A stretch of DNA of 64,000 bases from Geopsychrobacter electrodiphilus DSM 16401 (GTDB lineage Bacteria; Desulfobacterota; Desulfuromonadia; Desulfuromonadales; Geopsychrobacteraceae): assembly GCF_000384395.1 (NCBI RefSeq), contig NZ_ARWE01000001.1, positions 434,001 through 498,000 of the forward strand, given 5' to 3'. A program made the position numbers and the translations under genes. Under the pieces are notes generated by a model. The model made no database searches. It had not been told where the DNA came from and worked only from the letters and a program-made list of their open reading frames with translations. This document shows positions 34,849 to 43,275 of the stretch, one piece after another. The number at the start of each line of letters is the position of its first letter. Positions within the stretch are counted from its first letter, which is position 1.

Positions 34849-36234
34849 TTATAATGAGCGGACAGCCGGGAGAACCCCCTTCTCGACACCTGCCAGCTGT
34901 GTCCGGCCCTGAGAAGCGTTCTCCAGTAGTGCCAGGAGGGGGCGCATAAGCTTCTCGAAGCGGCCTTTTTCCCGGGGTTTGAGGCGGGCCACCGCCGGGA
35001 GATTGACTTTCAGCGGATCGCGGGGCTTGCCGTTTACCCGGATTTCGAAGTGCAGATGGGGCCCGGTGGCATCGCCTGATTGTCCTACGTAGCCGATAAC
35101 CTGCCCCTGTTTGACGTGGCTCCCTACGTGAAGGTTACTGGCGAAGTGACGCAGATGGGCATAGCGGGTCGAATAGGCGCCGAAATGTTTCATTTTGACC
35201 AGATTTCCGTACCCTCCGTCCTGTCCCATAAAGGTAATGGAACCGGCCCCTGCGGCCACAACCGGTGTGTTGATATCTGCGGCCAGATCAACGCCCAGGT
35301 GCGGGCGCCACACCTGGACTACGGGGTCGAAGCGGTTTTTGGAGAAGGGAGAGCTGACCCGGGTAAAACGGACCGGGGTGCGCAGTAAAGTCGGTTGCAG
35401 GGACGCACTCTGGTCATCGTAATAACTGCTGGTTCCATCGGCAGCGGTGAAGCGAAAGGCGCGCAGCGTGCGGTCATGCAACACCAGCTCGGCGGCCACA
35501 ATGGGGCCGGGCGGCAACTCCTGGTTTCCTGCCTGGCGCTTGTCGTAAACCACGGTAAAACGCGAGCCGCGGCGGATCTCTCGGCGGTAATCGACCCGCC
35601 AGTGAAAGATGTCCACGAACTCGGCCACCTGGGAACTGTTGAGTCCCGCCTGGTGTAACGCCAGGTTGAGGGTTTGGTTGATCACCTCAGAAACCGCTGT
35701 CCTCTGCAGGACAGGCTGCACCTCTTCCACCCTGGCTCGCAAGCCCCCCGGACCGGAGACAATCTGTAGTGTACGCAGCGCATCGGCGGAGTAAATCAGT
35801 TCAGCCAAGCCTCCGTCCGCGTCGACACGCAGTCGTATTTGATCCCCCGGATGAAGCACGCGCAGCATCTCCACCGCGTCACCCAGACCCAATACCCGGC
35901 TGCATTCCTCCTTGTTTATCCCGGCGCGACTGAAGAGGGCCGAGAGGCTGTCGCCGGGATGGACCCCGAAGCTTTGCCAGGGGTCGGAATCCTGCGTGGA
36001 ATTGCCGTTCTGGTAGCTGTTCGGGGGAGAAACCGGCTCAAGATTCGTAAGAGTTGAATCCGGGGCCGCAATTGCTGAAAGTTCATAAAATTGACGAAGG
36101 ATCCCGAATGTCATGGCCAGACCGAATATCAGGCCCAGGGCTATCAGCGAAAAACGCCAGCGGGGACTGCGCCCTTTTCTGGTCTTCGCGGTCTTTACTT
36201 CGTCGCCCAGATGTCGGCCAAAAAAATTAAACAT
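34849..36234 (-). CDS. M23 (LytM) family cell-wall peptidase with membrane anchor
   Basis: A 461-residue protein from the ATG at 36234, with CGGGAG 8 bases upstream; the frame opens at 36264. One transmembrane helix lies near residues 30-52. A middle region (residues ~95-260) resembles the OapA/LysM-like part of MepM proteins. The C-terminal M23 domain has the zinc motif HLGVDLAAD near residue 308 and HLHFEIRVNG near residue 391. It would cut peptidoglycan cross-links or activate amidases during growth. All key residues are present, so activity is likely. The downstream M16 gene follows after 88 bases. Confidence 0.9.
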   Translation of the reverse strand: MFNFFGRHLGDEVKTAKTRKGRSPRWRFSLIALGLIFGLAMTFGILRQFYELSAIAAPDSTLTNLEPVSPPNSYQNGNSTQDSDPWQSFGVHPGDSLSALFSRAGINKEECSRVLGLGDAVEMLRVLHPGDQIRLRVDADGGLAELIYSADALRTLQIVSGPGGLRARVEEVQPVLQRTAVSEVINQTLNLALHQAGLNSSQVAEFVDIFHWRVDYRREIRRGSRFTVVYDKRQAGNQELPPGPIVAAELVLHDRTLRAFRFTAADGTSSYYDDQSASLQPTLLRTPVRFTRVSSPFSKNRFDPVVQVWRPHLGVDLAADINTPVVAAGAGSITFMGQDGGYGNLVKMKHFGAYSTRYAHLRHFASNLHVGSHVKQGQVIGYVGQSGDATGPHLHFEIRVNGKPRDPLKVNLPAVARLKPREKGRFEKLMRPLLALLENASQGRTQLAGVEKGVLPAVRSL

Positions 36235-36441
36235 CAAATTTACTCCCGAAATGCATAGTTTCAACCTGACGCCGCAAGGTCAGAGAAGACGTCCATTTTT
36301 TTCTCATGTTGGTGTAGAAAAACCCCAGGAACACAGAGGGCGCACAGACCTTACTCCGATATCTGGCTAACTCCGGGAGCGCATGAGATACGCAAAAAGA
36401 GTATTTTCACCGGGATAAAGGACCTGCCGATCTGTGTCTTA

Positions 36442-36777
36442 TCAGCGGGAAAGGTTAAAAGAAGGAGGGGCGCGACTGAGCAGGAGAGCTGTGGAATTGA
36501 TAACCGGAAGGGGCAGAGCCAGAAGCGCATACCTCATCATGAGAGTCTGTTGCACCAGAACGGGCAAGCTGGGTGTTGTTGGCAGGTTATCCGATTGCAG
36601 GTGAGCGAGGGCGCAAACAACGCATTCAGGATGGTCAACCTGGTCGAGATGGTGGTGAAAGCTGCAGAGAATTACGCCAAGCAGGAGAACCGGCACCAGG
36701 CTCAGCGCAAAAAAGGTATTCAGCCGCCAAATTCTGCTTTGGGGGTGAACGTGGGTAGCTGTCAGCGCATCATTCAT
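36442..36777 (-). CDS. Small hypothetical protein with one membrane helix and a His/Cys-rich motif
   Basis: 111 residues from the ATG at 36777; a TTG three codons earlier is the alternative, and neither has a strong ribosome site. A hydrophobic segment (FFALSLVPVLLLGVILCSF) is followed by HHHLDQVDHPECVVCALAH, a cluster of four histidines and a CxxC, and then a second hydrophobic stretch. The motif could bind a metal. Short exported proteins with similar His/CxxC patterns are often found near metal-efflux genes, but none is present here. It is divergent from the pdh operon. Confidence 0.5.
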   Translation of the reverse strand: MNDALTATHVHPQSRIWRLNTFFALSLVPVLLLGVILCSFHHHLDQVDHPECVVCALAHLQSDNLPTTPSLPVLVQQTLMMRYALLALPLPVINSTALLLSRAPPSFNLSR

Positions 36778-36874
36778 GGTCTGCAAGTAGAGCTTATTCT
36801 CGAAGCAAAGTCAATGTCCCGGACAGGGGTTGGACGGTGGTGGCCGGACCTGGTGAGTGGTCGGTCGATGCGCG

Positions 36875-36902
36875 TTGACAGCGCGCCGCTCTCGGTTAAA
36901 AT
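36875..36902 (+). promoter_or_regulatory. Promoter of the pdh operon, predicted to give a leaderless mRNA
   Basis: TTGACA (36875-36880) and TAAAAT (36897-36902) are 16 bases apart. Counting from the -10 box, +1 falls at about 36909, which is the A of the pdhA ATG. No Shine-Dalgarno sequence lies between 36885 and 36908. If correct, pdhA is translated from a leaderless transcript. Confidence 0.6.
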
Positions 36903-36908
36903 TCAACT

Positions 36909-37979
36909 ATGCCAAGAGAAACGCTTGCCAATTTTTCCATCGAGCGTCTTGAGATTCTTGATCCGCGAGGCGAGGTCGATGCCAACCTGCTGCCGGACCT
37001 TACAGATCCACAGTTTCTACGTTTGTATGAGCTTTTGCTGCTGACCCGCCTGGCCGATGAAAGGGCGTTGAATTTGCAGCGCGAAGGGCGACTCGGAACC
37101 TTTCCTTCGTCACTCGGGCAGGAGGCGGCGCAGGTCGGCAGTGCCTTCGCACTTGCCCCTCAGGATTGGGTCTTCCCCTCCTTCCGCGAGCTCGGCGTCT
37201 TCCTCTGTCTCGAATCTTCCCTGCCCAACTATTATCGTTACTGGATGGGTGATGAACGCGGTCAGCTTTGCCCGCCGGAGTTGAACCTCTTCCCGATTAA
37301 TATCGCCGTCGGCACTCACCTGCTGCACGCGGCCGGGGTCGCCATGGGCGCCCGTTATCGTCAGGAACCGCTGGTCGCGGTCCCCTATCTGGGTGATGGC
37401 GGCACCTCCAAGGGGGATTTTTACGAAGCCCTGAATTTTGCCGGGGTCTACCGGCTGCCGCTGGTCGCCATTTGTCAGAATAATCAGTGGGCGATTTCGG
37501 TGTCTCGCCGGGGCCAGACCGCAACTGAGACCCTGGCGCAGAAGGCATTGGCCTGCGGGATCAAGGGGATTCAGGTCGACGGCAATGATGTGCTGGCGGT
37601 CTATCAGGCGACTATCGAGGCGCTGAAGCGTGCCAGAAGCGGCGGCGGTGCAACCTTTATTGAGTGTGAAACCTACCGCATGTCCGATCACACCACCGCC
37701 GATGATGCCCGCCGCTACCGGGACTCCGCTGAACTTGAGAGTTGGCGTGAGAAGGACCCGCTCTTACGCATGCGGCGCTTTCTTGAGCATCGTGGGTTGT
37801 GGATTGAGGCCGATCAACAGGCCCAGGAGCAGGCGCTGCTGCAGCGCATCGATCAGGCGGTCGAAGCAGCCGAGGCCGTTTCTCCACCGACTGTCGAGGA
37901 GATGTTCCGCTATACCTGCCACCAACTCAGTTCGCGTCAGGAGGAACAGCTGAAGGAGTGTCGCGATGGCCGTGCTTAA
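36909..37979 (+). CDS. pdhA: Pyruvate dehydrogenase (or branched-chain 2-oxoacid dehydrogenase) E1 alpha subunit
   Basis: A 356-residue thiamine-diphosphate enzyme subunit. The ThDP/Mg motif begins GDGGTSKGDF near residue 161 and ends CQNNQWAIS near residue 189. The phosphorylation-loop-like RMSDHTTADDARRYR lies near residues 257-271. It decarboxylates a 2-oxoacid and acylates the E2 lipoyl group together with PdhB. The N-terminus (FSIERLEILDPRGE) matches the usual start of this family, which supports the ATG at 36909 despite the missing ribosome site. It overlaps pdhB by 14 bases. Confidence 0.9.
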   Translation: MPRETLANFSIERLEILDPRGEVDANLLPDLTDPQFLRLYELLLLTRLADERALNLQREGRLGTFPSSLGQEAAQVGSAFALAPQDWVFPSFRELGVFLCLESSLPNYYRYWMGDERGQLCPPELNLFPINIAVGTHLLHAAGVAMGARYRQEPLVAVPYLGDGGTSKGDFYEALNFAGVYRLPLVAICQNNQWAISVSRRGQTATETLAQKALACGIKGIQVDGNDVLAVYQATIEALKRARSGGGATFIECETYRMSDHTTADDARRYRDSAELESWREKDPLLRMRRFLEHRGLWIEADQQAQEQALLQRIDQAVEAAEAVSPPTVEEMFRYTCHQLSSRQEEQLKECRDGRA

Positions 37980-38931
37980 TTTGGTTCAGGCGATTAACCA
38001 GGGTTTGCAACAGGCTTTAATCGAGGATGATCGGGTGCTGGTTTTTGGCGAGGATGTCGCTGTCAACGGCGGGGTGTTCCGTGCGACCGAAGGGCTTTTC
38101 GAGCAGTTTGGTGACAAACGCGTCTTTGATACCCCGCTGGCCGAGTCGGGGATTGTCGGTCTGGCGGTCGGTCTGGCGGCCTACGGATTGCGGCCGGTGG
38201 CCGAGATCCAGTTTCTCGGGTTCGCCTATGCGGCCATCGACCAGATCTTTACCCATGCCGCTCGCATTCGTGCCCGTTCGCGCGGGCGTTACAGCTGTCC
38301 TTTGGTGATCCGCACCCCCTATGGCGGCGGGATCAAGGCTCCGGAGCTGCACGAGGAGAGCAGCGAGGCCTTCTTCTGCCACATGCCGGGGATCAAGGTC
38401 GTGGTCCCCTCCACCCCGAGTAATGCCAAGGGGCTGTTGCGCGCAGCTATTCTGGACCCCGATCCGGTGATTTATCTCGAGCCAACCCGTCTGTATCGTC
38501 TGCTCAAGGAAGAGGTCGCCGAAGAGGCCTATATCACTCCTCTCGGGCAGGCCCGGATTGCTCAGGCCGGGGATCAGGTGACGCTCCTGGCCTGGGGGAG
38601 CATACTCGAACGTTCGCTGAGGGCCGTCAGGGACTATCCGGTCGAAGTGATCGATCTGCAGACCCTGAGCCCCTTCGATCGGGCGACGATTCTCGCCTCG
38701 GTGGCCAAGACCGGCCGCGTGTTGATTGTGCATGAGGCGGCCAAGACCGGTGGCTTTGGCGCCGAACTCGCGGCCACCATCGCCGAGGAGGGGATCATGT
38801 CGCTCAAGGCCCCGATCCTCCGCGTGACCGGCTATGATGTGGTCATGCCGCTGCCTCTGCTGGAAGATTACAATCTCCCTTCGGAACAGCGCATCATTGA
38901 CGCTGTTGAAGAGTTGCTGCGGTATTCTTAA
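37966..38931 (+). CDS. pdhB: Pyruvate dehydrogenase-type E1 beta subunit
   Basis: A 321-residue subunit with typical E1 beta motifs: NLVQAINQGLQQAL at the start, VFGEDVAVNGGVFRATEGL near residue 26, DTPLAESGIVGLAVGLA near residue 57, and RTPYGGGIKAPELHEESSEA near residue 119. The C-terminal transketolase-type domain begins near residue 195. It pairs with PdhA as an alpha2-beta2 E1. GGAGTG lies before the ATG inside pdhA. A gap with heptad repeats separates it from pdhC. Confidence 0.92.
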   Translation: MAVLNLVQAINQGLQQALIEDDRVLVFGEDVAVNGGVFRATEGLFEQFGDKRVFDTPLAESGIVGLAVGLAAYGLRPVAEIQFLGFAYAAIDQIFTHAARIRARSRGRYSCPLVIRTPYGGGIKAPELHEESSEAFFCHMPGIKVVVPSTPSNAKGLLRAAILDPDPVIYLEPTRLYRLLKEEVAEEAYITPLGQARIAQAGDQVTLLAWGSILERSLRAVRDYPVEVIDLQTLSPFDRATILASVAKTGRVLIVHEAAKTGGFGAELAATIAEEGIMSLKAPILRVTGYDVVMPLPLLEDYNLPSEQRIIDAVEELLRYS

Positions 38932-38934
38932 CCC

Positions 38935-39018
38935 TGTGAGGTGTGAGGCGTGAGGCACGAATCCCCAAACGATGGTCATTTGTTATTTCTCCTCACCCCT
39001 GACTCCTCTCTCCTCACC
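38935..39018. repeat. Heptad-periodic inverted repeat element between pdhB and pdhC
   Basis: Three head-to-tail heptamers (TGTGAGG, TGTGAGG, CGTGAGG; 38935-38955) are matched 35 bases later by four complementary-sense heptamers (CCTCACC, CCTGACT, CCTCTCT, CCTCACC; 38991-39018). The arms can pair in several 7-base registers. Such GTGAGG-type units are scattered in intergenic regions of related genomes (recalled, not checked). The element sits inside the pdh operon, where it could tune expression of E2 relative to E1. Confidence 0.65.
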
Positions 39019-39035
39019 GATAAAAGGTATTAACG

Positions 39036-40244
39036 ATGGTCTTCGAATTCAGATTACCAGATTTGGGGGAGGGGATCGCCGAAGCGGAGATCCGTGGCTG
39101 GCTGGTTGCAGAAGGGGCTCAGATCGAAGAACATCAGCCGGTGGTCGAGGTCGAGACCGACAAAGCGCTGGTTGAATTACCCTCCCCGCGCGCCGGGCAG
39201 GTCGTCCGTTGTCATCAGCCAAAGGGTGCCATCGTCAAGGTGGGTGAGGTCCTGTTGACCCTTGAAGAACCAGTCTCCAGTGCAGAACGGCCACCTTCCT
39301 ACGGGATTGTCGGCCAACTGCCCGAGGCGGAAGATGAGAGACCGATGACGAGGGCGCCGAGCAAGGCAGCGACAACTGCAAGCTTTCTCGCCATGCCCGC
39401 GGTGCGAAAGTTGGCCCGAGACCTTGAGGTTGATTTAAAGGGGCTGAGCGGCACTGGCCCTGAGGGTTCGATCACGGCGGCTGATGTTCGCGCCGCGCAG
39501 GGTGGGCCTGCGGCCTTTGCCGTGCGCACAAGCGCAGACGAGCAGGGGGAACGCCAGGCGCAGACGGGACTGCGGCGCACGATTGCCCGCCGCCTGTTGC
39601 AATCCCAGCAGACCATGGCGTTTGTGACCAATATGGATGAGTTTGATGTCAGTCGGTTGTGGGAATTGAAACAGCGGGAACGGCCGCATCTGTTTGCACA
39701 GGATCTGCACCTGACCTTTTTGCCCTTCTTCATGAAGGCGGTTCAGCACGCCCTGCTCGAATTCCCGCGCTTTAACGCGCGACTCGATGAAGCGCGGGAT
39801 GAACTGGTGCTCTTGCCCGACTGTCATCTGGGGATTGCGGTCGATACCGCCGAGGGGTTGCTGGTGCCGGTGGTGCGCGATGTCGGGCGTAAAAGCATCG
39901 TCAAGCTGGCGGCCGAGTTGCAAGGCTTGTCCGAACGTGCCCACCAGCGCAGTATTGCCCTGCACGATCTGCAGGGGAGCACCTTCACCTTGACCAACTT
40001 TGGTGCCTATGGCGGCTACTTCGCCACGCCGATCATCAACCCACCCAACGTCGCGATCCTTGGCTGCGGACGGATCTCACAGCGCCCCTGGGTTGTTGAG
40101 GGCGCGCTGGCGGCGCGCTACGTGCTGCCCCTGTCCCTGACCTTCGATCACCGTATAACTGACGGCGCCGAAGCCTGCCGCTTTTTGAGCCGCATCGGTC
40201 AATATCTGGAAGATCCTGCTTTGTTGTTTATCGAGAGTGTCTAA
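39036..40244 (+). CDS. pdhC: Dihydrolipoamide acyltransferase E2 component
   Basis: A 402-residue protein in three parts. The lipoyl domain (residues 1-80) has Lys43 in VETDKALVEL as the lipoylation site. The E1/E3-binding domain lies near residues 110-152 (PAVRKLARDLEVDL, then GSITAADVRA). The catalytic acyltransferase core is near residues 175-400, with LTFDHRITDGAEA carrying the active-site histidine. It moves the acyl group to CoA. With E1 alpha and beta it makes a pyruvate dehydrogenase-type complex; E3 is not in the window. The acyl specificity (acetyl versus branched-chain) is not settled by sequence alone. Confidence 0.9.
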   Translation: MVFEFRLPDLGEGIAEAEIRGWLVAEGAQIEEHQPVVEVETDKALVELPSPRAGQVVRCHQPKGAIVKVGEVLLTLEEPVSSAERPPSYGIVGQLPEAEDERPMTRAPSKAATTASFLAMPAVRKLARDLEVDLKGLSGTGPEGSITAADVRAAQGGPAAFAVRTSADEQGERQAQTGLRRTIARRLLQSQQTMAFVTNMDEFDVSRLWELKQRERPHLFAQDLHLTFLPFFMKAVQHALLEFPRFNARLDEARDELVLLPDCHLGIAVDTAEGLLVPVVRDVGRKSIVKLAAELQGLSERAHQRSIALHDLQGSTFTLTNFGAYGGYFATPIINPPNVAILGCGRISQRPWVVEGALAARYVLPLSLTFDHRITDGAEACRFLSRIGQYLEDPALLFIESV

Positions 40245-40259
40245 AAAAGAAGAGGTGAG

Positions 40260-41366
40260 CTATTTCCACGGATAACTCAGATTGCGCACCGTCATGGCCG
40301 CCTTGACCCTTTCAAGGGCCAGTTGTTCTGCGGCAGCCCGGGGGAGAATATCCTCCTTTTGGGCCTTGCGTAGAATCTGTTCGGTATTCTTCTGGATTTT
40401 ACGGGTGATGGCGACAAAGGCCTCTTCGGCACTCTTCTGGCGGTACTCCATCGCCGCCATGATCAGACCACCGGCATTGGCAATGAAGTCGGGAACGATC
40501 CTCACCCCCTTGCGGGTCAGGGTGTCTTCGGCTTCACGGGTGATGGGGATGTTGGCTCCTTCGAGAATCAGACGCGCCTTGACCTGATGCATGTTGCTGG
40601 CGTTGATGACGTCAGGGGTGGCTGCCGGGATCAGGATATCGCAGTCGCTGGCAAATACCGCGTCCCTGACCAGATATTCCCCTTGGCCCGCATCGCGGAT
40701 TTCTTCGTTGGTGAGTTTGTGTGCGATCAGCTTGTCGATTTCGAGCCCCTGCGGATCGGTCAGGGTTCCGCTCGTATCACTGACGGCGACAATGATCGCA
40801 CCCTTCTCGACCAGAAACCTTGCCGCTGCGCGTCCGACGCTACCGAAACCCTGAATCGCCACGCGGGCATTTTGTAAGGGCGTTTTGAGGTGTTGACAGG
40901 CAATCTCGGCACACTCGGCAAGACCGTAGCCGGTCGCCCCCAGTTTGTCGAGCGGCAGACCGCCGATCTCCTCGGGCAGGCCGAGCACCCGGCCGATCTC
41001 CTCTTTGATCCAGACCATCATCCTTTCGTCGGAACCCATGTCGGGCGCCGGGACGTAATCCTCGACCCCCTGCATCATTCGCGCAAAAGCGCGCACCAGC
41101 TGTTCGATATTCTGCTGCTTGGGGTCAGCGATGATCCCGGCCTTGCCACCACCATGGTCGAGTCCGGCGATGGCGCTCTTCATGGTCATGGTGCGGGCCA
41201 GTCGGGCCACTTCCTGCAGGCTGACGCTGGGAGAGATGCGCACCCCGCCGATGGCGATCCCGAGGGCGATATTGTCGACCACCACCATGGCGCGCAACCC
41301 TGTTTGCGGGTCGTAGAGCTGCACCAGTCTGGCCGGGCCAAGGTCGTCAAATTCGATGGTATTCAT
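40260..41366 (-). CDS. Glu/Leu/Phe/Val dehydrogenase
   Basis: A 368-residue NAD(P)-dependent amino-acid dehydrogenase. The substrate/catalytic domain has MTMKSAIAGLDHGGGKAGI (residues ~62-80) with the active-site lysine, and PAPDMGSDERMM near residue 105. The Rossmann fold begins RVAIQGFGSVGRAAARF near residue 167. Its length is closer to leucine/phenylalanine dehydrogenases (about 360) than to glutamate dehydrogenases (about 420-450). It interconverts an amino acid and its 2-oxoacid plus ammonia. It is convergent with pdhC, with only 15 bases between the stops and no terminator. Branched-chain substrates would fit the liv operon upstream, but that is inference. Confidence 0.85.
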   Translation of the reverse strand: MNTIEFDDLGPARLVQLYDPQTGLRAMVVVDNIALGIAIGGVRISPSVSLQEVARLARTMTMKSAIAGLDHGGGKAGIIADPKQQNIEQLVRAFARMMQGVEDYVPAPDMGSDERMMVWIKEEIGRVLGLPEEIGGLPLDKLGATGYGLAECAEIACQHLKTPLQNARVAIQGFGSVGRAAARFLVEKGAIIVAVSDTSGTLTDPQGLEIDKLIAHKLTNEEIRDAGQGEYLVRDAVFASDCDILIPAATPDVINASNMHQVKARLILEGANIPITREAEDTLTRKGVRIVPDFIANAGGLIMAAMEYRQKSAEEAFVAITRKIQKNTEQILRKAQKEDILPRAAAEQLALERVKAAMTVRNLSYPWK

Positions 41367-41417
41367 ACTTAAAAAGTTTAGCAGAAAAGAGCTGTTTGTA
41401 AAGGCCCTGCGGTCATC

Positions 41418-42257
41418 TCAGGGCTGGTCGGCCCGGGCGAACTCCTGCCCCAAAATAGCCAGTTTGCGCTCTTCGCCCCAGCGATAACCGCCAACCAGTC
41501 CGTCACTGCGCAACACCCGATGGCAGGGGATCAGCCAGGCGATCGGGTTAGCGCCGATGGCGCTGCCGACGGCCCGTGAGCTGTTGGGTGCGCCCATGCC
41601 ACGGGCCAATTTGCCATAGCTGGTAATCTGCCCCGGCGGAATGCGCAAAAGGGCCTGCCAGACCTGAAGCTGAAAATTGGTCCCTTTTAAAAGCAGGGGC
41701 AAGGGTTTCTGATCTGACCGCTTAAGCAGCCGGAAAACCTCATCCAGGGTGGCTCTGGTGAGAAGTTTGTCCGGGGTCAGTTGGGCGTTGGGCCAATCTT
41801 GTCGCAGGCGCAGGAATGCCGCTTCTTGATCATGGTCAACAAAGCTGAGGGCGCAGATGCCGCGGGTGGTAACCCCGATCAGGCATGCACCGAAGGGGGA
41901 GGAGTGAACACCCCAGCGGATCTCAACCCCCTGACCGCCAGTTTTGAACTCACCGGGGGTGACGGCATCCACCACGACAAACAGGTCATGCAGGCGACCG
42001 CTACCGCTTAAGCCAACCTCCCAGCTGGTTTCAAGCAGGGAGGCCGAGAGCTTGAGCTGAGTTTTAGCGTACTGGCTGGTCAGGTATTGCAGAAAACGCT
42101 TGGGACTGACGCCCGCCCAGCGCTGGAAAAGACGTTGGAAATGGAAAGGGCTGAGATCAAGGTGAGCGGCAACCTCATCGAGCTCCGGCTGGTCAAACTG
42201 TCTGTCACGCATAAAACGGATGGCTTGTGCAACGCGCTGGTAGTCATCTTGGCTCAT
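41418..42257 (-). CDS. AraC-type HTH fused to methylated-DNA-protein cysteine methyltransferase
   Basis: A 279-residue protein from the ATG at 42257, with AAAGGGA upstream; the longer frame to 42353 is unsupported. Residues ~5-100 form an AraC-type double helix-turn-helix (LDEVAAHLDLSPFHFQRLFQRWAGVSPKRFLQYL). Residues ~105-275 form an O6-alkylguanine transferase with the acceptor cysteine in IPCHRVLRSDG and the DNA-binding GSAIGANP segment. It repairs O6-methylguanine by taking the methyl group. The N-terminal Ada zinc domain that senses methylphosphotriesters is absent, so the usual Ada switch is missing. Confidence 0.9.
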   Translation of the reverse strand: MSQDDYQRVAQAIRFMRDRQFDQPELDEVAAHLDLSPFHFQRLFQRWAGVSPKRFLQYLTSQYAKTQLKLSASLLETSWEVGLSGSGRLHDLFVVVDAVTPGEFKTGGQGVEIRWGVHSSPFGACLIGVTTRGICALSFVDHDQEAAFLRLRQDWPNAQLTPDKLLTRATLDEVFRLLKRSDQKPLPLLLKGTNFQLQVWQALLRIPPGQITSYGKLARGMGAPNSSRAVGSAIGANPIAWLIPCHRVLRSDGLVGGYRWGEERKLAILGQEFARADQP

Positions 42258-42463
42258 GGCTTGTCCCTTTGTTATTTTTCTTTCGAAATTAACACTGCAG
42301 GCAGGCTGCGCCAACCCGATACTTGCGCTACTGAATTCCCTCCCAAAGACCACCGCCTTGCGGATCTTGTCGCCTGATTTGAAGCGATCGTTACGTCAAC
42401 TGTTGGTTAAAACAGAACGCTCATCTTTCTGAAGAGGTGCGTTGATGACGCCTGATAAAACTA

Positions 42464-42500
42464 ACAACGGCCTGCTGTTTTAAATTCAGCAGGCCGTTGT
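42464..42500 (-). terminator. Intrinsic terminator of the minus-strand Ehr block
   Basis: ACAACGGCCTGCTG (42464-42477) and CAGCAGGCCGTTGT (42487-42500) form a perfect 14-base stem with a 9-base loop. On the minus strand the stem is followed by TAGTTTTATC. It lies 11 bases beyond the stop of the last gene of the 17-kb Ehr block, making it the likely end of that transcription unit. Confidence 0.8.
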
Positions 42501-42511
42501 CGGCGGCAGGT

Positions 42512-43264
42512 TCAACGTTTGCCGAGCAGTCTCAATAAACCATCCAGATAAGTATAGGGGTGGGGCGGACAGCCAGGGATATAGAGATCGACCGGCAGCA
42601 GATCACCGATTCCGTTGTTTACTTCTTTGAGTCCCTGAAAAGGTCCGCCAGCGATGGCACAGGCGCCGGCAGCGATCACTAATTTAGGTTCGGGGATGGC
42701 GGCGTAGGTATCGAGCAGGGCGCTCTGCATGTTTTTGGTCAACGGGCCGGTCACCATCATACCATCGGCATGGCGTGGTGAAGCGACGAACTGAATACCG
42801 AAGCGGCCCAGATCATAGCCGATGGTCCCCAGCACGTTGATATCAGCCTCGCAGGCGCCGCAACCACCGGCCGACACCTGGCGCAATTTGAGTGAGCGGC
42901 CGAAGAGTTTGAGCATCCGTTTGTTCAATTGTTCGGCCAGGCGAAAGCCCTTGTCGGTAAACAGCAGGTCATCTCGCTGGTTCACACTCAGCCGGTAATC
43001 ACGCGAAAAACACATGGCTCCCTGTTCAACCGCCGGGCAATCGGCGCAGAAAAGGCAGCGCCCCAGGTCGACCTGGATTTCCCCGGGATCTTGCTTTAAC
43101 GCCTCGAAGGGGCAACTCTTGCAAGCCGCGTCGATTTGGGCGGTGCTCAAATTGGCGGTTATCTTGGGTAACCCCCGAAAACGTTCCGGCATGATCGGTT
43201 CCTCTTTCGGAAATTTACCGGTCCGGTGCCCCTGGCGCAGTCTTTCACGAATAATACCCAACAT
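42512..43264 (-). CDS. ehrS: Ehr complex A small subunit (NuoB/HycG-like) with N-terminal ferredoxin segment
   Basis: A 250-residue protein. An N-terminal iron-sulfur segment has C48, C51, C70, C73, C76 and C85 (CKSCP, then CLFCADCP), enough for at least one [4Fe-4S] cluster. The NuoB/NiFe-small-subunit domain follows, with C135 and C138 (GGCGAC), C202 and C232 (PGCPP), the ligands of the proximal N2-type cluster. It would carry electrons to the large subunit at the membrane arm junction. It is the last gene of Ehr module A, 11 bases after ehrL, with AAGGAG before its ATG. The symbol follows the ehr naming I recall from Geobacter sulfurreducens. Confidence 0.85.
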   Translation of the reverse strand: MLGIIRERLRQGHRTGKFPKEEPIMPERFRGLPKITANLSTAQIDAACKSCPFEALKQDPGEIQVDLGRCLFCADCPAVEQGAMCFSRDYRLSVNQRDDLLFTDKGFRLAEQLNKRMLKLFGRSLKLRQVSAGGCGACEADINVLGTIGYDLGRFGIQFVASPRHADGMMVTGPLTKNMQSALLDTYAAIPEPKLVIAAGACAIAGGPFQGLKEVNNGIGDLLPVDLYIPGCPPHPYTYLDGLLRLLGKR

Positions 43265-43275
43265 AGAAAAACTCC

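Noticed and set aside
34840-34860. TATTATAAT as a plus-strand promoter
   Set aside because: No TTGACA-like box lies 16-18 bases upstream, and it would read antisense into the M23 peptidase gene.
38017-38979. Minus-strand open frame of 320 codons
   Set aside because: It is antisense to pdhB, which has clear family motifs; the minus product has none.
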